64,000 nucleotides of DNA from Nitrospirillum viridazoti (GTDB taxonomy: Bacteria > Pseudomonadota > Alphaproteobacteria > Azospirillales > Azospirillaceae): NCBI RefSeq assembly GCF_007827975.1, contig NZ_VITT01000008.1; one strand, written 5' to 3'. Numbering within the stretch: position 1 is the stretch's first letter; the number at the start of each line of letters is the position of its first letter. This document shows, piece after piece, positions 27,382 to 36,648 of this stretch. Made by a program: the position numbers and the translations under genes. The notes beneath the pieces were generated by a model. It worked only from the letters and a program-made list of their open reading frames with translations. It was not told the origin of the DNA and did not search any database.

Positions 27382-30369
27382 ATGACGAAAATGAATGGGG
27401 CGACGATGAGCTCAGGCCTGAGATTGGCCCGCCACGCCATGCTGCTGGCGGCGCTGGCCTCCAGCGTGACGCCGGGCCTGGCGCAGGCGCAGGGGCTGTC
27501 GCAGCTGCTGGGTGGCGGCAACGGCAACGACCTGACTGGCGACCTGCTGCGCACGGTGCAGCAGCGCCTGACCGGCCAGTCCACCATACCCTCGCTGCAG
27601 CCCGACGTTCAGGTGCAGAACCCGGCCGTTCAGCAGGGCCCCCAGGCCTATGGCCCACCCTCGGCCATCGAACGGCTGATGAGCGCCCGCGCCGGCCAGC
27701 CCATCCGCCAGTACGGCTATGAGGTCTTCGGCCGGGGTGCCCCGGTGGTGGTGCGGCAGAGCGGCGCCCTGCAGGACGGCTACATTCTGGGCGAAGGGGA
27801 TGAGATCGTGCTGACCCTGCGCGGGCAGCAGAACGCCAGCTATCGCACCCGGGTGGACCGCGACGGCCGGGTGGTGTTCCCCGGCTTGCCGCCCGTCGCG
27901 GCGGCCGGCCGGTCCTTCGGCGGTTTCCGCGAGGATCTGGAGGATGCGGCCGGGCGCGCCCTGACGGGGACAGAGGTGCTGGTGTCCGTGGGCGCGGTGC
28001 GCCAGATCGCCGTGCGCGTGACGGGGGAGGTCAACGCCCCCGGCCTGTTCAACCTGTCCGGCCTGGCCACCGCCATGGATGCCCTGTCCCTGGCGGGCGG
28101 TATCAAGAACACGGGCTCCCTGCGCGACGTGCAGGTGGTGCGGGGCGGCCGCAGCTTCCGCCTGGATCTCTACACCCTGCTGTTGGGGGACGCCGCCGGC
28201 CGCGACATTCCGCTGGCGGAAGGCGACCGCATCGTCGTGCCCTTGCAGACCAGCGCCGTGGCCGTTGTCGGCCAGGTGAAGCGCCCCGCCATCTATGAAC
28301 TGCCGGCCGGCCAGCAGGCCACGGCGCTGTCGGTCCTGATGGCCATGGCGGGTGGGACGGAGGTGCGCGGCAGCTACCGCTATTCCATCCTGCGCACCCG
28401 CGACGATGGCAAGCGCGAGATGGTGCAGGTGGGCGCCGGCGGCAGTGCCACGGTCCATGACGGCGACGTGGTGTTCGTGGCGCCCACGGCCGATATCTCG
28501 CTGGCCAAGGTGGAGTTGCGCGGCGCCACCACCCTGAACGGCAGCTATCCCCTGGAAACGGTGAGGTCCCTGCGCGGCCTGCTGGCCTCCAGCGACATGT
28601 TCGCGCCCGCGGTGGGGCGGCCCTTGCCCTATCTGCTGGCCGACGCCGTCATCCGCCTGGATCCGGCGACCCTGCAGCGCACGGTCATCCCCTTCGCCGT
28701 GTCCGACGTGCTGGAGGGCAAGGCCGACGTGGCTCTGCAGTCCAACGACGTCGTCTACATCACCAACGTGGCGGAGATGCGCTACATCGCCCACAAGGCG
28801 GGGGACCTGCAGCGCAACCCGACCCGCAAGGTGAACGACCATCCCGACCCGGTGGCACCGCCGCCGGTACCCGATGCCAACGCCGCCCTGCAAGCCCAGG
28901 CGGCGGCCCTGCCCCCCGGCCTGGCGGCGGATCCGCGCGTGGCGCAGCTGGCGGCCCTACAAGGCATCCAGTTGCCGGCCGGCCAGCCAGGCGGGGCCGG
29001 GCAGGGTGCCGCCCTGCTGGCCGCCAACCCGGCCTATGCCGCCTACGCGGCCAACCAGTTGGGCCAGCAGAGTCCGGCGCTTCAGGACCAGGGCCCGCCC
29101 AAGCCGGAGGAAGAGCGGCTGAACCCCGGCATCGTGGCGCCGCCGGACATCATTACCGCGCAGGACGGCAGCACCGCCCGGGCGGATGACGACCAAGACC
29201 AGGCAATGGCCCTGCCGGCCGGTGCCGGGCCCCTCAGTGCCAGCCAACTCGGTGTCAGCCAGGCCCAGCATTCCCGTCGGCCGCCCCTGCGCCTGTTCGT
29301 CGGTCTGGACGACGACACCCGCCGCCTGCTGGTCGGTACCCTGACTAATTACCACGTCACGGTGGTGGGCGAGGTCAACAGCCCGGGCGACTTCCTGGTC
29401 ATGCCCGGCGCCACGCTGGACAAGCTGGTACAGGCGGCGGGCGGCCTGACGCCCAAGGTGGATCTGCACGCCTTCGAGGTGACCTCCGCCGACATCGACA
29501 ACGCATCCGGCCTGTCGCGCACCGTCCGCCACAGCTATGGCCTGCCGGTGGCGCAGTTCGCGCAGGTGGCGCTGAAGCCCTTCGACCGCGTGCGCTTCAA
29601 CCCCGTCTTCTCCGACCGCGACACGGGCGACGTCACCCTGTCGGGCGAGGTCAAGTTCCCCGGCGGGTATGAGATCCTGCGGGGCGAGCATCTGTCGTCC
29701 GTCCTGGCGCGGGCTGGCGGCTTCACGGACGCCGCCTACCCGGCCGGCGTGGTGTTCCTGCGGCAGTCGGTGGCGGAATCCCAGCGCGACACCCTGCAGA
29801 AGGAGGCCGACGCGCTGGAACGCCAGATCATCTCCATCGTCGGCAATGTCAGCGGCAAGGTGCAGGTGACGGATGGGGAAATCGCCTACGTCACCCAGAT
29901 GATCGGCCGTCTGCGCCAGGGCATCGGCCCCGCCAGCGGCCGGGTGGCGGTGCATGTCGACCCGAGGGAGATTGCGGCCCATCCGGAACTGGACCTGGTG
30001 ATGGAGCCGGGCGACCAGTTGGTGGTGCCGCGCCAGCCCAGCGCCGTGGTGGTCTCGGGTGAGGTCATGGCCCCGGGCGGCATCCAGTTCCGCAGCGACC
30101 GCAGCGTGGACGACTACATCGCCATGGCCGGCGGCATGACGGAAATCGCTGACGACGACCATGTCTTCGTGGTGCAGCCCGACGGTTCCGCCATCCAGGT
30201 GGACGGCGGCGGCTGGCTGTCGGCTGCTCCCAAGCTGGCGCCCGGCTCCGTCATCGTCGTGCCGCGCAAGCTGCGCCATTTCACCTGGGACAGCATCCTG
30301 ATGGACATCATCCAGGTCACCAGCCAGCTGGCCATCACCGGCGCCTCGCTGGCCGTGATCTCAAAGTAA
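27382..30369 (+). CDS. large SLBB-domain polysaccharide export protein (Wza-like)
   Basis: A 995-residue exported protein, much longer than Wza (about 380). After a signal peptide ending AQAQG, a poly-export domain (YILGEGDEIVLTLRG, about 134-148) is followed by at least five SLBB-like segments, marked VTGEVNAPGLF (about 214), VGQVKRPAIYEL (294), VGEVNSPGDFLV (663), SGEVKFPGGYEI (754) and SGEVMAPGGIQF (892). Residues 490-620 are a Pro/Gln/Ala-rich linker. Such proteins form outer-membrane or periplasm-spanning export channels; with Wzi and Wzz it would carry the polymer out. The repeat number suggests a long periplasmic tube. A hairpin follows the stop. Confidence 0.87.
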   Translation: MTKMNGATMSSGLRLARHAMLLAALASSVTPGLAQAQGLSQLLGGGNGNDLTGDLLRTVQQRLTGQSTIPSLQPDVQVQNPAVQQGPQAYGPPSAIERLMSARAGQPIRQYGYEVFGRGAPVVVRQSGALQDGYILGEGDEIVLTLRGQQNASYRTRVDRDGRVVFPGLPPVAAAGRSFGGFREDLEDAAGRALTGTEVLVSVGAVRQIAVRVTGEVNAPGLFNLSGLATAMDALSLAGGIKNTGSLRDVQVVRGGRSFRLDLYTLLLGDAAGRDIPLAEGDRIVVPLQTSAVAVVGQVKRPAIYELPAGQQATALSVLMAMAGGTEVRGSYRYSILRTRDDGKREMVQVGAGGSATVHDGDVVFVAPTADISLAKVELRGATTLNGSYPLETVRSLRGLLASSDMFAPAVGRPLPYLLADAVIRLDPATLQRTVIPFAVSDVLEGKADVALQSNDVVYITNVAEMRYIAHKAGDLQRNPTRKVNDHPDPVAPPPVPDANAALQAQAAALPPGLAADPRVAQLAALQGIQLPAGQPGGAGQGAALLAANPAYAAYAANQLGQQSPALQDQGPPKPEEERLNPGIVAPPDIITAQDGSTARADDDQDQAMALPAGAGPLSASQLGVSQAQHSRRPPLRLFVGLDDDTRRLLVGTLTNYHVTVVGEVNSPGDFLVMPGATLDKLVQAAGGLTPKVDLHAFEVTSADIDNASGLSRTVRHSYGLPVAQFAQVALKPFDRVRFNPVFSDRDTGDVTLSGEVKFPGGYEILRGEHLSSVLARAGGFTDAAYPAGVVFLRQSVAESQRDTLQKEADALERQIISIVGNVSGKVQVTDGEIAYVTQMIGRLRQGIGPASGRVAVHVDPREIAAHPELDLVMEPGDQLVVPRQPSAVVVSGEVMAPGGIQFRSDRSVDDYIAMAGGMTEIADDDHVFVVQPDGSAIQVDGGGWLSAAPKLAPGSVIVVPRKLRHFTWDSILMDIIQVTSQLAITGASLAVISK

Positions 30370-30376
30370 GCCTGCG

Positions 30377-30410
30377 GGGAATAAAGGGCCCCCGGTTTCC
30401 GTCCTTGGGT
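30377..30410 (+). promoter_or_regulatory. ECF-type promoter, copy 3
   Basis: GGGAATAAA (30377-30385), 14-bp spacer, CGTC (30400-30403), then CTTGGG. It lies in the 80-bp gap before the radical SAM operon and overlaps the left arm of a GC-rich inverted repeat. Confidence 0.65.
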
Positions 30411-30430
30411 TAAGGGCGGGCCGGGGGCCC
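30386..30430 (+). terminator. GC-rich inverted repeat after the Wza-like gene
   Basis: GGGCCCCCGG (30386-30395) and CCGGGGGCCC (30421-30430) form a perfect 10-bp stem around a 25-base loop, followed by GTTTCATTCTT. It looks like a terminator for the upstream operon but encloses the -10-like CGTC of promoter copy 3, so it could also attenuate or regulate the next operon. Confidence 0.6.
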
Positions 30431-30449
30431 GTTTCATTCTTCCTCCGCG

Positions 30450-31967
30450 ATGGGATGGCGGATGCCTCGCATACTAGTCGGCAGTGTTTATTTCCTGCGC
30501 CTGGACCCGGCGCGGTGGGCGGAGCATCAGCCGTTCCCGCCGCTGGGTACCCTTTATGCCGCCGGCACGCTGCGGGCGGCCGGGCATGAGGTGCATTTCT
30601 TCGACGCCATGATCGCCCCGGCCGTGGCCGATTGGTCGGCGCGGGTGGCGGAAGTGCGACCGGACGTCGCCGTCCTCTATGACGACAATTTCAACTACCT
30701 GTCCAAGATGTGCCTGTCGGCCATGCGGCTGGCGGCGTTGGAGATGATCGCCGCCGCCACGGCCGTGGGAGCCAAGGTTGCCATCTGCAGTGCCGACGCC
30801 GCCGACCACCCCGACCTCTACCTCGACGCCGGTGCCGGCGCCGTCATCGTGGGCGAGGGAGAGCTGACCCTGGCGGAGCTGACGGCCGCCTGGCGCGATG
30901 GTGCCGATGACCTGTCCGCCGTCAAGGGCCTGGCCTGGCGCAAGGGCGCGCAGACCGTACGCAATCCCAAGCGTGAGGTGCTGCGCGACCTGGACGCCCT
31001 GCCGTCGCCGGCCTGGGAACTGGTGGACATGGACGCCTACCGCCAGGTCTGGCGCCGGCACCACGGCTTCTTCGCCCTCAACCTCGTCACTTCGCGCGGC
31101 TGCCCCTATTCCTGCAATTGGTGCGCGAAGCCCATCTGGGGACAAGGCTACGCGGTGCGCGGTGCCCGGGCTGTGGCGGAGGAACTGGCGCGCCTGGTCT
31201 GCCTGGCAGCGCCCGACTACATCTGGTTCATGGACGACATCATGGGGCTGAAGCCCCGCTGGTGGGGAGAGTTCGCCGCCGCCATCGACGATCTGGGCGT
31301 CAAGGTACCGTTCAAATGCCTCAGCCGCGCCGACCTCGTGCTGCGCGAGGGCGCGGTCGACGACCTGAAGCGCGCCGGCTGCGACATCGTCTGGCTGGGG
31401 GCGGAGTCCGGCAGCCAGAAGATCCTGGACGCCATGGACAAGGACCTCTCGACCGGGGAGATCGCGGAGGCGACGGCGAAGCTGAAGGCGGCGGGCATTC
31501 GCGTCGGCCACTTCCTGCAATTCGGCTATCCCGGCGAGGGCATGGCCGAGATCGGCCAGACCCTGGCCATGCTGCGCGCCACCCGGCCGGATGAGATGGG
31601 CATTTCCGTCTCCTACCCCCTGCCCGGGACGGTGTTTTATGAGCGGGTGCAAAGCCAACTGCGGGACAAGCGGCATTGGGACGTGTCGTCCGACATGGCC
31701 ATGCTGTACCGGGGCCCCTACACCACCGCCTTTTACCGCCACCTGCACAGCTATGTGCATCGCGACTTCCGTGTGCGCCGGGCGGTGGCGCAATTGCGGG
31801 ACGCCGTGAGGGGCCGGGCCGAGGGCGGCGATCATCTGCGGGCGCTGGCCTTCGTCGCCTATTGCGGCGTGGCCATCCCGCTGTCCTGGGCGCGGCTGCA
31901 GCTGCTGCGCCTGATGCCCCATCCGGCGGCCCCCCGGACGATGACCGCAGGCAGGGCGCCGCCGTGA
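30450..31967 (+). CDS. B12-binding-domain radical SAM protein
   Basis: A 505-residue protein. The N-terminal Rossmann domain (1-150) has PFPPLGTLYAAGTL and VGEGELTLAEL, as in cobalamin-binding radical SAM enzymes. The radical SAM core carries C218xxxC222xxC225 (GCPYSCNWC), and WLGAESGSQKILDAM is the SAM-contact region. ATG 30462 is a possible alternative start. First gene of a six-gene run (30450-37382) of radical SAM and methyltransferase genes with almost no spacing. Likely role: C-methylation or a radical rearrangement of a lipid carrier, sugar or small molecule linked to the exopolysaccharide; the substrate is unknown. Confidence 0.87.
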   Translation: MGWRMPRILVGSVYFLRLDPARWAEHQPFPPLGTLYAAGTLRAAGHEVHFFDAMIAPAVADWSARVAEVRPDVAVLYDDNFNYLSKMCLSAMRLAALEMIAAATAVGAKVAICSADAADHPDLYLDAGAGAVIVGEGELTLAELTAAWRDGADDLSAVKGLAWRKGAQTVRNPKREVLRDLDALPSPAWELVDMDAYRQVWRRHHGFFALNLVTSRGCPYSCNWCAKPIWGQGYAVRGARAVAEELARLVCLAAPDYIWFMDDIMGLKPRWWGEFAAAIDDLGVKVPFKCLSRADLVLREGAVDDLKRAGCDIVWLGAESGSQKILDAMDKDLSTGEIAEATAKLKAAGIRVGHFLQFGYPGEGMAEIGQTLAMLRATRPDEMGISVSYPLPGTVFYERVQSQLRDKRHWDVSSDMAMLYRGPYTTAFYRHLHSYVHRDFRVRRAVAQLRDAVRGRAEGGDHLRALAFVAYCGVAIPLSWARLQLLRLMPHPAAPRTMTAGRAPP

Positions 31968-33364
31968 CCGACATCCTGCTGACCCACGGCTATTTCCTGA
32001 TGGCGGATCCGGCGGAGCGGGCGGTGATGAAGCCCTATCCGCCGCTGGGGCTGCTCTACATCTCCTCCCACCTCAAGGCCCAGGGCTTTGGGGTGGAGGT
32101 GATGGACACCACCTTCATGGACATGGCCGCCGCCCAGGCCACCCTGGCCCGAAAGCGGCCGACGGTCGTAGGCATCTACGTCAACCTCATGACCCGGGGC
32201 AACGCCCTGCGCCTGGCGGCGGCGGCCAAGGCGGCGGGCGCCACCGTCATTTTTGGGGGGCCGGAGCCGGCCAACTACGCCGAGGAATATTTGGCGCGCG
32301 GTGGCGACATCGTCGTGTCGGGGGAGGGGGAGCTGACCCTGGCGGAGCTGATTCCCCATCTGGCCCGCCACGGTCTGACGGAACTGGATCAGGTTCACGG
32401 CATCGCTTATCGCGGCGAGGACGGCGGCGTGCGCCGTACCCCGGCGCGCAAGCAGATCGCTGACCTGGACGCCCAACCCTTCCCCGACCGGGGCGCCATC
32501 GATCTGGAGCGTTATCTGCAGACTTGGAAGATGCACCACGGCGTGCGCTCCGTTTCCCTCATCGTGGCGCGGGGCTGCCCCTACACCTGCAACTGGTGCA
32601 GCCATTCCGTCTTCGGCCACAGCCACCGCCGCCGATCTCCCCAGAATGTGGCGGATGAGATCGAGTTCATCCGCGACACCTACGCCCCGGACCAGCTGTG
32701 GTTCGCCGATGACGTTTTCACCATCAACCAGAAATGGCTGGAACAGTTCGCGACCGAAATGAAGCGCCGTGGCCTGCGCTACCCGTTCGAGACCATCACG
32801 CGGGAGGACAGGCTGAACGAGCGGGTGGCCGATCTGCTGGCGGAACTGGGCTGCTACCGCATCTGGATCGGGGCGGAAAGCGGGTCGCAGCGCATCCTGG
32901 ACGCCATGCAGCGCCGCACCAACGCCGTGCGCATGCGCGACATGATCGCCCTGGTGCAGGACCGGGGCATCCGCGCCGGCACCTTCATCATGCTGGGCTA
33001 TGACGGCGAGACGTGGCAGGACATTGACGAGACGGCCCGCCACCTGCGCCTTTCCGCGCCCGACGACGTGCTGACCACCATCAGTTATCCCATCAAGGGC
33101 ACGCCCTATTACGACAAAGTGGCGGACCGCATCGCCGGCGGCGGCGCGTGGCAGGAGAGCAGCGACCGCGCCCTGACGGTGGTGGGCCGCAAGTCGCGCC
33201 GCTTCTACCGCCATGCCCAGCATTGGCTGGCGGCGGAAAGCCGCCTGGGCCGGCTGGAGGCCGCGCCCCGCCGCGACCTGCTGCGGCATGCCAAGGCGCG
33301 CGCCTCCTCCGCGCTCAGCCGCCTTGCCATGTACGCCACCCGGCATGAGGTGGAACATGGCTGA
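31964..33364 (+). CDS. B12-binding-domain radical SAM protein
   Basis: A 466-residue paralogue of the preceding gene: KPYPPLGLLYISSHL and VSGEGELTLAELIP in the cobalamin-type domain, C205xxxC209xxC212 (GCPYTCNWC), and WIGAESGSQRILDAM. The GTG start overlaps the previous stop (GTGA), indicating coupled translation; the longer frame from 31676 is antisense-like and rejected. The pair may act sequentially or as a heterodimer on one substrate. Confidence 0.87.
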   Translation: MTDILLTHGYFLMADPAERAVMKPYPPLGLLYISSHLKAQGFGVEVMDTTFMDMAAAQATLARKRPTVVGIYVNLMTRGNALRLAAAAKAAGATVIFGGPEPANYAEEYLARGGDIVVSGEGELTLAELIPHLARHGLTELDQVHGIAYRGEDGGVRRTPARKQIADLDAQPFPDRGAIDLERYLQTWKMHHGVRSVSLIVARGCPYTCNWCSHSVFGHSHRRRSPQNVADEIEFIRDTYAPDQLWFADDVFTINQKWLEQFATEMKRRGLRYPFETITREDRLNERVADLLAELGCYRIWIGAESGSQRILDAMQRRTNAVRMRDMIALVQDRGIRAGTFIMLGYDGETWQDIDETARHLRLSAPDDVLTTISYPIKGTPYYDKVADRIAGGGAWQESSDRALTVVGRKSRRFYRHAQHWLAAESRLGRLEAAPRRDLLRHAKARASSALSRLAMYATRHEVEHG

Positions 33365-34148
33365 GGCCCTGTTGCAGCCGGCGGCCTTCGACCGCTTCGC
33401 CGACGATTACGACGCCGGCTTCGCTCACAGCATTCCCGGCCGCTGGCTGCGCCATGCCGTGTGGCGGCAGGTCGGCGCCCACCTCCGGCCGGGCATGCGC
33501 GCCCTGGACCTGGGCTGCGGCACGGGGGAGGACGCCCTGTGGCTGGCCCATGCCGGCGCCCAGGTGACGGCGGCCGACGGGTCCCCCGCCATGCTGCGGG
33601 TGACGGCCGACAAGGCGGCGCGCCTGGGCATGGCCGACAGGGTCGTCACGCGCCGGGTCGACCTCAACGCGCCGGACGATCTGGGCGGCCCCTACGACGT
33701 CGTGCTGTCCAATTTCGGCGCCTTGAACTGCGCCATGGATCTGGCGCCCCTGGTCCAGGCACTGCGCCCGGCCGTGGCACCGGGTGGAGTGGTGGCCGTG
33801 GTGGTCATGGGCCGCTTCTGCGTCTGGGAAACCCTGTGGTACGGGGCGCGCCTGCGCCGTACCGCCGTGCGACGCTGGTCCGGCCGCTCCACCGCCGACA
33901 TCGGTGGCGCCGCCATCCCCATCCGCTACTGGACGCCGGGCGACATCGCCCGCGCCTTCGCCCCGGCGTTCCAGCCGGTCTCCGTCCATCCGGTGGGGGT
34001 GTTCCTGCCGCCATCCGACCTGTTCGCGCGCCTGGAACGCCACCCCCGCCACCTGACCCGCCTGATGCGGTGGGAGATGCGGGTGGGCAACCATGCGGCC
34101 CTGGCCGGGCTGGCCGACCATCATCTGACCCTGCTGCGGCATGTTTAA
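33357..34148 (+). CDS. class I SAM-dependent methyltransferase
   Basis: A 263-residue protein with motif I LDLGCGTGEDALWLA (about 48-62), acidic motif TAADGSPAML and post-motif VVLSNFGALNC. It fits the methyltransferase 11/25 families. ATG 33357 overlaps the end of the preceding radical SAM gene by 8 bp, so it belongs to the same operon. It may methylate O or N on the product of the radical SAM enzymes. The substrate cannot be inferred further. Confidence 0.85.
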   Translation: MAEALLQPAAFDRFADDYDAGFAHSIPGRWLRHAVWRQVGAHLRPGMRALDLGCGTGEDALWLAHAGAQVTAADGSPAMLRVTADKAARLGMADRVVTRRVDLNAPDDLGGPYDVVLSNFGALNCAMDLAPLVQALRPAVAPGGVVAVVVMGRFCVWETLWYGARLRRTAVRRWSGRSTADIGGAAIPIRYWTPGDIARAFAPAFQPVSVHPVGVFLPPSDLFARLERHPRHLTRLMRWEMRVGNHAALAGLADHHLTLLRHV

Positions 34149-34163
34149 GGAAGCGACCGCGCC

Positions 34164-35636
34164 ATGATCCTGTTCTACAACCCCGTCAGCTCCGCCTCCA
34201 AGAAGCCGGTCCTGCCCATGTCCTTGCTGGCCATCGGCGCCATGCTGGAGGGGGTGGAGGAGTATCGCATCATCGACGGCAACCTGGTGCCGGATGGCCT
34301 GACGGCCTTGCGTGAGGCGCTGGTCGAGACCAAGGCCGACATCCTGTGCGTGACGGTGATGCCGGGGCCGCAGCTGTCCAATGCTTCTCCCATCTGCCGG
34401 GCGCTGAAGGCGGAGTTCCCGCAGGTCACCATCCTTTGGGGCGGCTATTTCCCCACCCTGCACGGCCAGATCGTGATGCAGGAGGCTTACGTCGATTATG
34501 TCTTCCGGGGCCATTGCGAACTGGCCTTCGGCGAGTTCGTGGCCAAGGTGCGAGCGGGGGAGGATGTGACCGGCCTGCCGGGCCTGGGTTGGCGCGACGC
34601 CGAGGGCAAGGTGCACCTGAACCAGAAGCCGCCGGTGCCCGACATCAACGCGCTGCCGGACTTCCCCTACCACCGGGTGGATATGGACGCATACGTCCGC
34701 TCCTCCTTCCTGGGATCCCGCACCATCGCCCACCACGCCAGCTACGGCTGCCCCTTCCAGTGCAATTTCTGCGCGGTGGTGCACAAGGTGAACGGCCGCT
34801 ATTCCGCCCAGACGGCGGAGCGCACCGCGGCGGTGGTGGAAAAGCTGGTGCGGGAGCATGGCGCCACGGCGGTGGAATTCTACGACAGCAACTTCTTCGT
34901 CCATGAAGCCCGCTGCGCCGAGTTCGCGGAGCGCATCACCCACCTGGACATCGGCTGGTGGGGCTTCGGCCGCGCCGACACCATGCTGAAGTTCAGCGAC
35001 GCCACCTGGGCCAAGATGCGCAAGAGCGGCCTGAAGATGGTGTTCATGGGGGCGGAATCCGGCGACCTTGAAACCCTGAAGCGCATGAATAAGGGCGGCA
35101 AGCAGGACGGCAACGCCATCCTGGCGGTGGCGGAAAAGATGCGCCGCCACGACGTGGTGCCGGAAATGTCCTTCATCATCGGCAACCCGCCAGACCCGGC
35201 GAAGGATGCCGAAAACACCATCCAGTTCATACGGATGCTGAAGAAAGTTAATCCGGCGACGGAGATCGTGTTCTACATCTACAGCCCCGTGCCGGTGGAG
35301 GGCGCCATGCTGCAGGAGGCGCAGGCGGCCGGCTTCGAGTATCCTAAGGACGTGGCGACCTGGACCGAGGCCAAATGGGAGAAGTTCGCCCAGCACCTAT
35401 CGTCCAACCTGCCGTGGATGAACGACGACATCCGCCGCAAGATCGGCAATTTCCAGCGGGTGCTGCACGCCCGCTACCCCACCATGACCGACACGCGCCT
35501 GACCCGCACCGGCCGCTTCGCCCTGCGTACCATGGCCGCCTGGCGGTACAAGACGCAGTTCTACGACTTCCCCATTGAACTGCGCCTGCTGGACAAGGTG
35601 TTCCCTTATCAGCGCCCCGAAATCCAGGGATTCTAG
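34164..35636 (+). CDS. B12-binding-domain radical SAM protein
   Basis: A 490-residue enzyme with a cobalamin-type N-terminal domain (MSLLAIGAMLEGV, ILWGGYFPTLHG) and a radical SAM core with C196xxxC200xxC203 (GCPFQCNFC). FMGAESGDLETLKRMNKGG is the SAM-contact region. The C-terminal 120 residues are specific to this group and contain WPW-like aromatic clusters. Third such enzyme in the operon. It follows the methyltransferase by 15 bp and precedes a SPASM-type enzyme by one base. Confidence 0.87.
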   Translation: MILFYNPVSSASKKPVLPMSLLAIGAMLEGVEEYRIIDGNLVPDGLTALREALVETKADILCVTVMPGPQLSNASPICRALKAEFPQVTILWGGYFPTLHGQIVMQEAYVDYVFRGHCELAFGEFVAKVRAGEDVTGLPGLGWRDAEGKVHLNQKPPVPDINALPDFPYHRVDMDAYVRSSFLGSRTIAHHASYGCPFQCNFCAVVHKVNGRYSAQTAERTAAVVEKLVREHGATAVEFYDSNFFVHEARCAEFAERITHLDIGWWGFGRADTMLKFSDATWAKMRKSGLKMVFMGAESGDLETLKRMNKGGKQDGNAILAVAEKMRRHDVVPEMSFIIGNPPDPAKDAENTIQFIRMLKKVNPATEIVFYIYSPVPVEGAMLQEAQAAGFEYPKDVATWTEAKWEKFAQHLSSNLPWMNDDIRRKIGNFQRVLHARYPTMTDTRLTRTGRFALRTMAAWRYKTQFYDFPIELRLLDKVFPYQRPEIQGF

Positions 35637-35637
35637 G

Positions 35638-36648
35638 ATGGGCGCCCTTTCCCTAGCGCGCGCCTGGCGGGGCCGGCGTCTCACCCAGGTGCCCGTGGTC
35701 ACCCTGATGCCGCACAGCCGATGCAACTGCCGCTGCGTCATGTGCGACATCTGGAAGGCCAACCGCAACGGCACCAGCCTGGAACAAGCGGCGGTGGACC
35801 GGCTGGTGGACGATTTCGGCGCCCTGGGCGTGCGCTGGGTGGTGCTGTCGGGGGGGGAGGCGCTGATGCATCCCAACCTGTGGGGCCTGTGCGCGGCGCT
35901 GAAGACCCTGCCGCTGAAGATCACCCTGCTCAGCAGCGGCCTGCTGCTGGAACGCCACGCCGCCGACATCGTGAATTGGTGTGACGAGGTCATCGTCTCC
36001 CTGGATGGGCCGGAGGCCACGCACAACCGCATCCGTGGCATCAAGGATGCCTATGGGGCGCTGGCCGCCGGCGTGGATGCGCTGCGGCGCCAGCGGCCGG
36101 GCTACCCGGTGGCGGCGCGCTGCGTCATCCAACGCGGCAACTTTCGTGAGTTGCCGGCCATCGTCGACGCTGCCAAGGCCGTCGGCCTCGACAGCATTTC
36201 CTTCCTGGGCGCCGATCTCACCTCCACCGCGTTCAACCGGCCGCAGGCCTGGGCGGAGGGCCGGGTGGAGGAGGTGGGTCTCGCACCGGCCGAATGCGAT
36301 GCCCTGGATGCCGCCATCGATCAGTTGGCAGCCAGTCATGGCGGCGATTTCGCCAGCCGCTATATCCAGGAAAGCCCGGCCCGCCTGCGCCGCATCAGCG
36401 CCCGGTACCGCGCGGCCCATGGCATGGCGCCGCCACCGCCCGTGCGCTGCAACGCGCCCTGGGTCTCTACGGTGGTGGAGGCCGACGGCACGGTGCGCCC
36501 CTGCTTCTTCCATGACCCCATTGGCAGCCTGCGCGACGGCACCCTGCCGGAAATCCTGAACGGCCCGGCGGCCCGGTCCTTCCGCGCCGGCCTGGACATG
36601 GGAACCGATCCCGTCTGCCAGCGCTGCGTCTGCAGCCTCAAGCTATGA
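35638..36648 (+). CDS. radical SAM/SPASM-type protein
   Basis: A 336-residue radical SAM protein without a B12 domain. The cluster motif is near the N terminus, C29xxxC33xxC36 (RCNCRCVMCDIW), followed by LSGGEALMHP, the SAM-binding GGE motif. The C-terminal SPASM-like region has CNAPW, RPCFFHDPIG and CQRCVC, which could bind auxiliary iron-sulfur clusters. SPASM enzymes act on peptides or sugars through oxidative radical chemistry. ATG 35638 begins one base after the previous stop. Its stop overlaps the next gene (ATGA). Confidence 0.87.
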   Translation: MGALSLARAWRGRRLTQVPVVTLMPHSRCNCRCVMCDIWKANRNGTSLEQAAVDRLVDDFGALGVRWVVLSGGEALMHPNLWGLCAALKTLPLKITLLSSGLLLERHAADIVNWCDEVIVSLDGPEATHNRIRGIKDAYGALAAGVDALRRQRPGYPVAARCVIQRGNFRELPAIVDAAKAVGLDSISFLGADLTSTAFNRPQAWAEGRVEEVGLAPAECDALDAAIDQLAASHGGDFASRYIQESPARLRRISARYRAAHGMAPPPPVRCNAPWVSTVVEADGTVRPCFFHDPIGSLRDGTLPEILNGPAARSFRAGLDMGTDPVCQRCVCSLKL

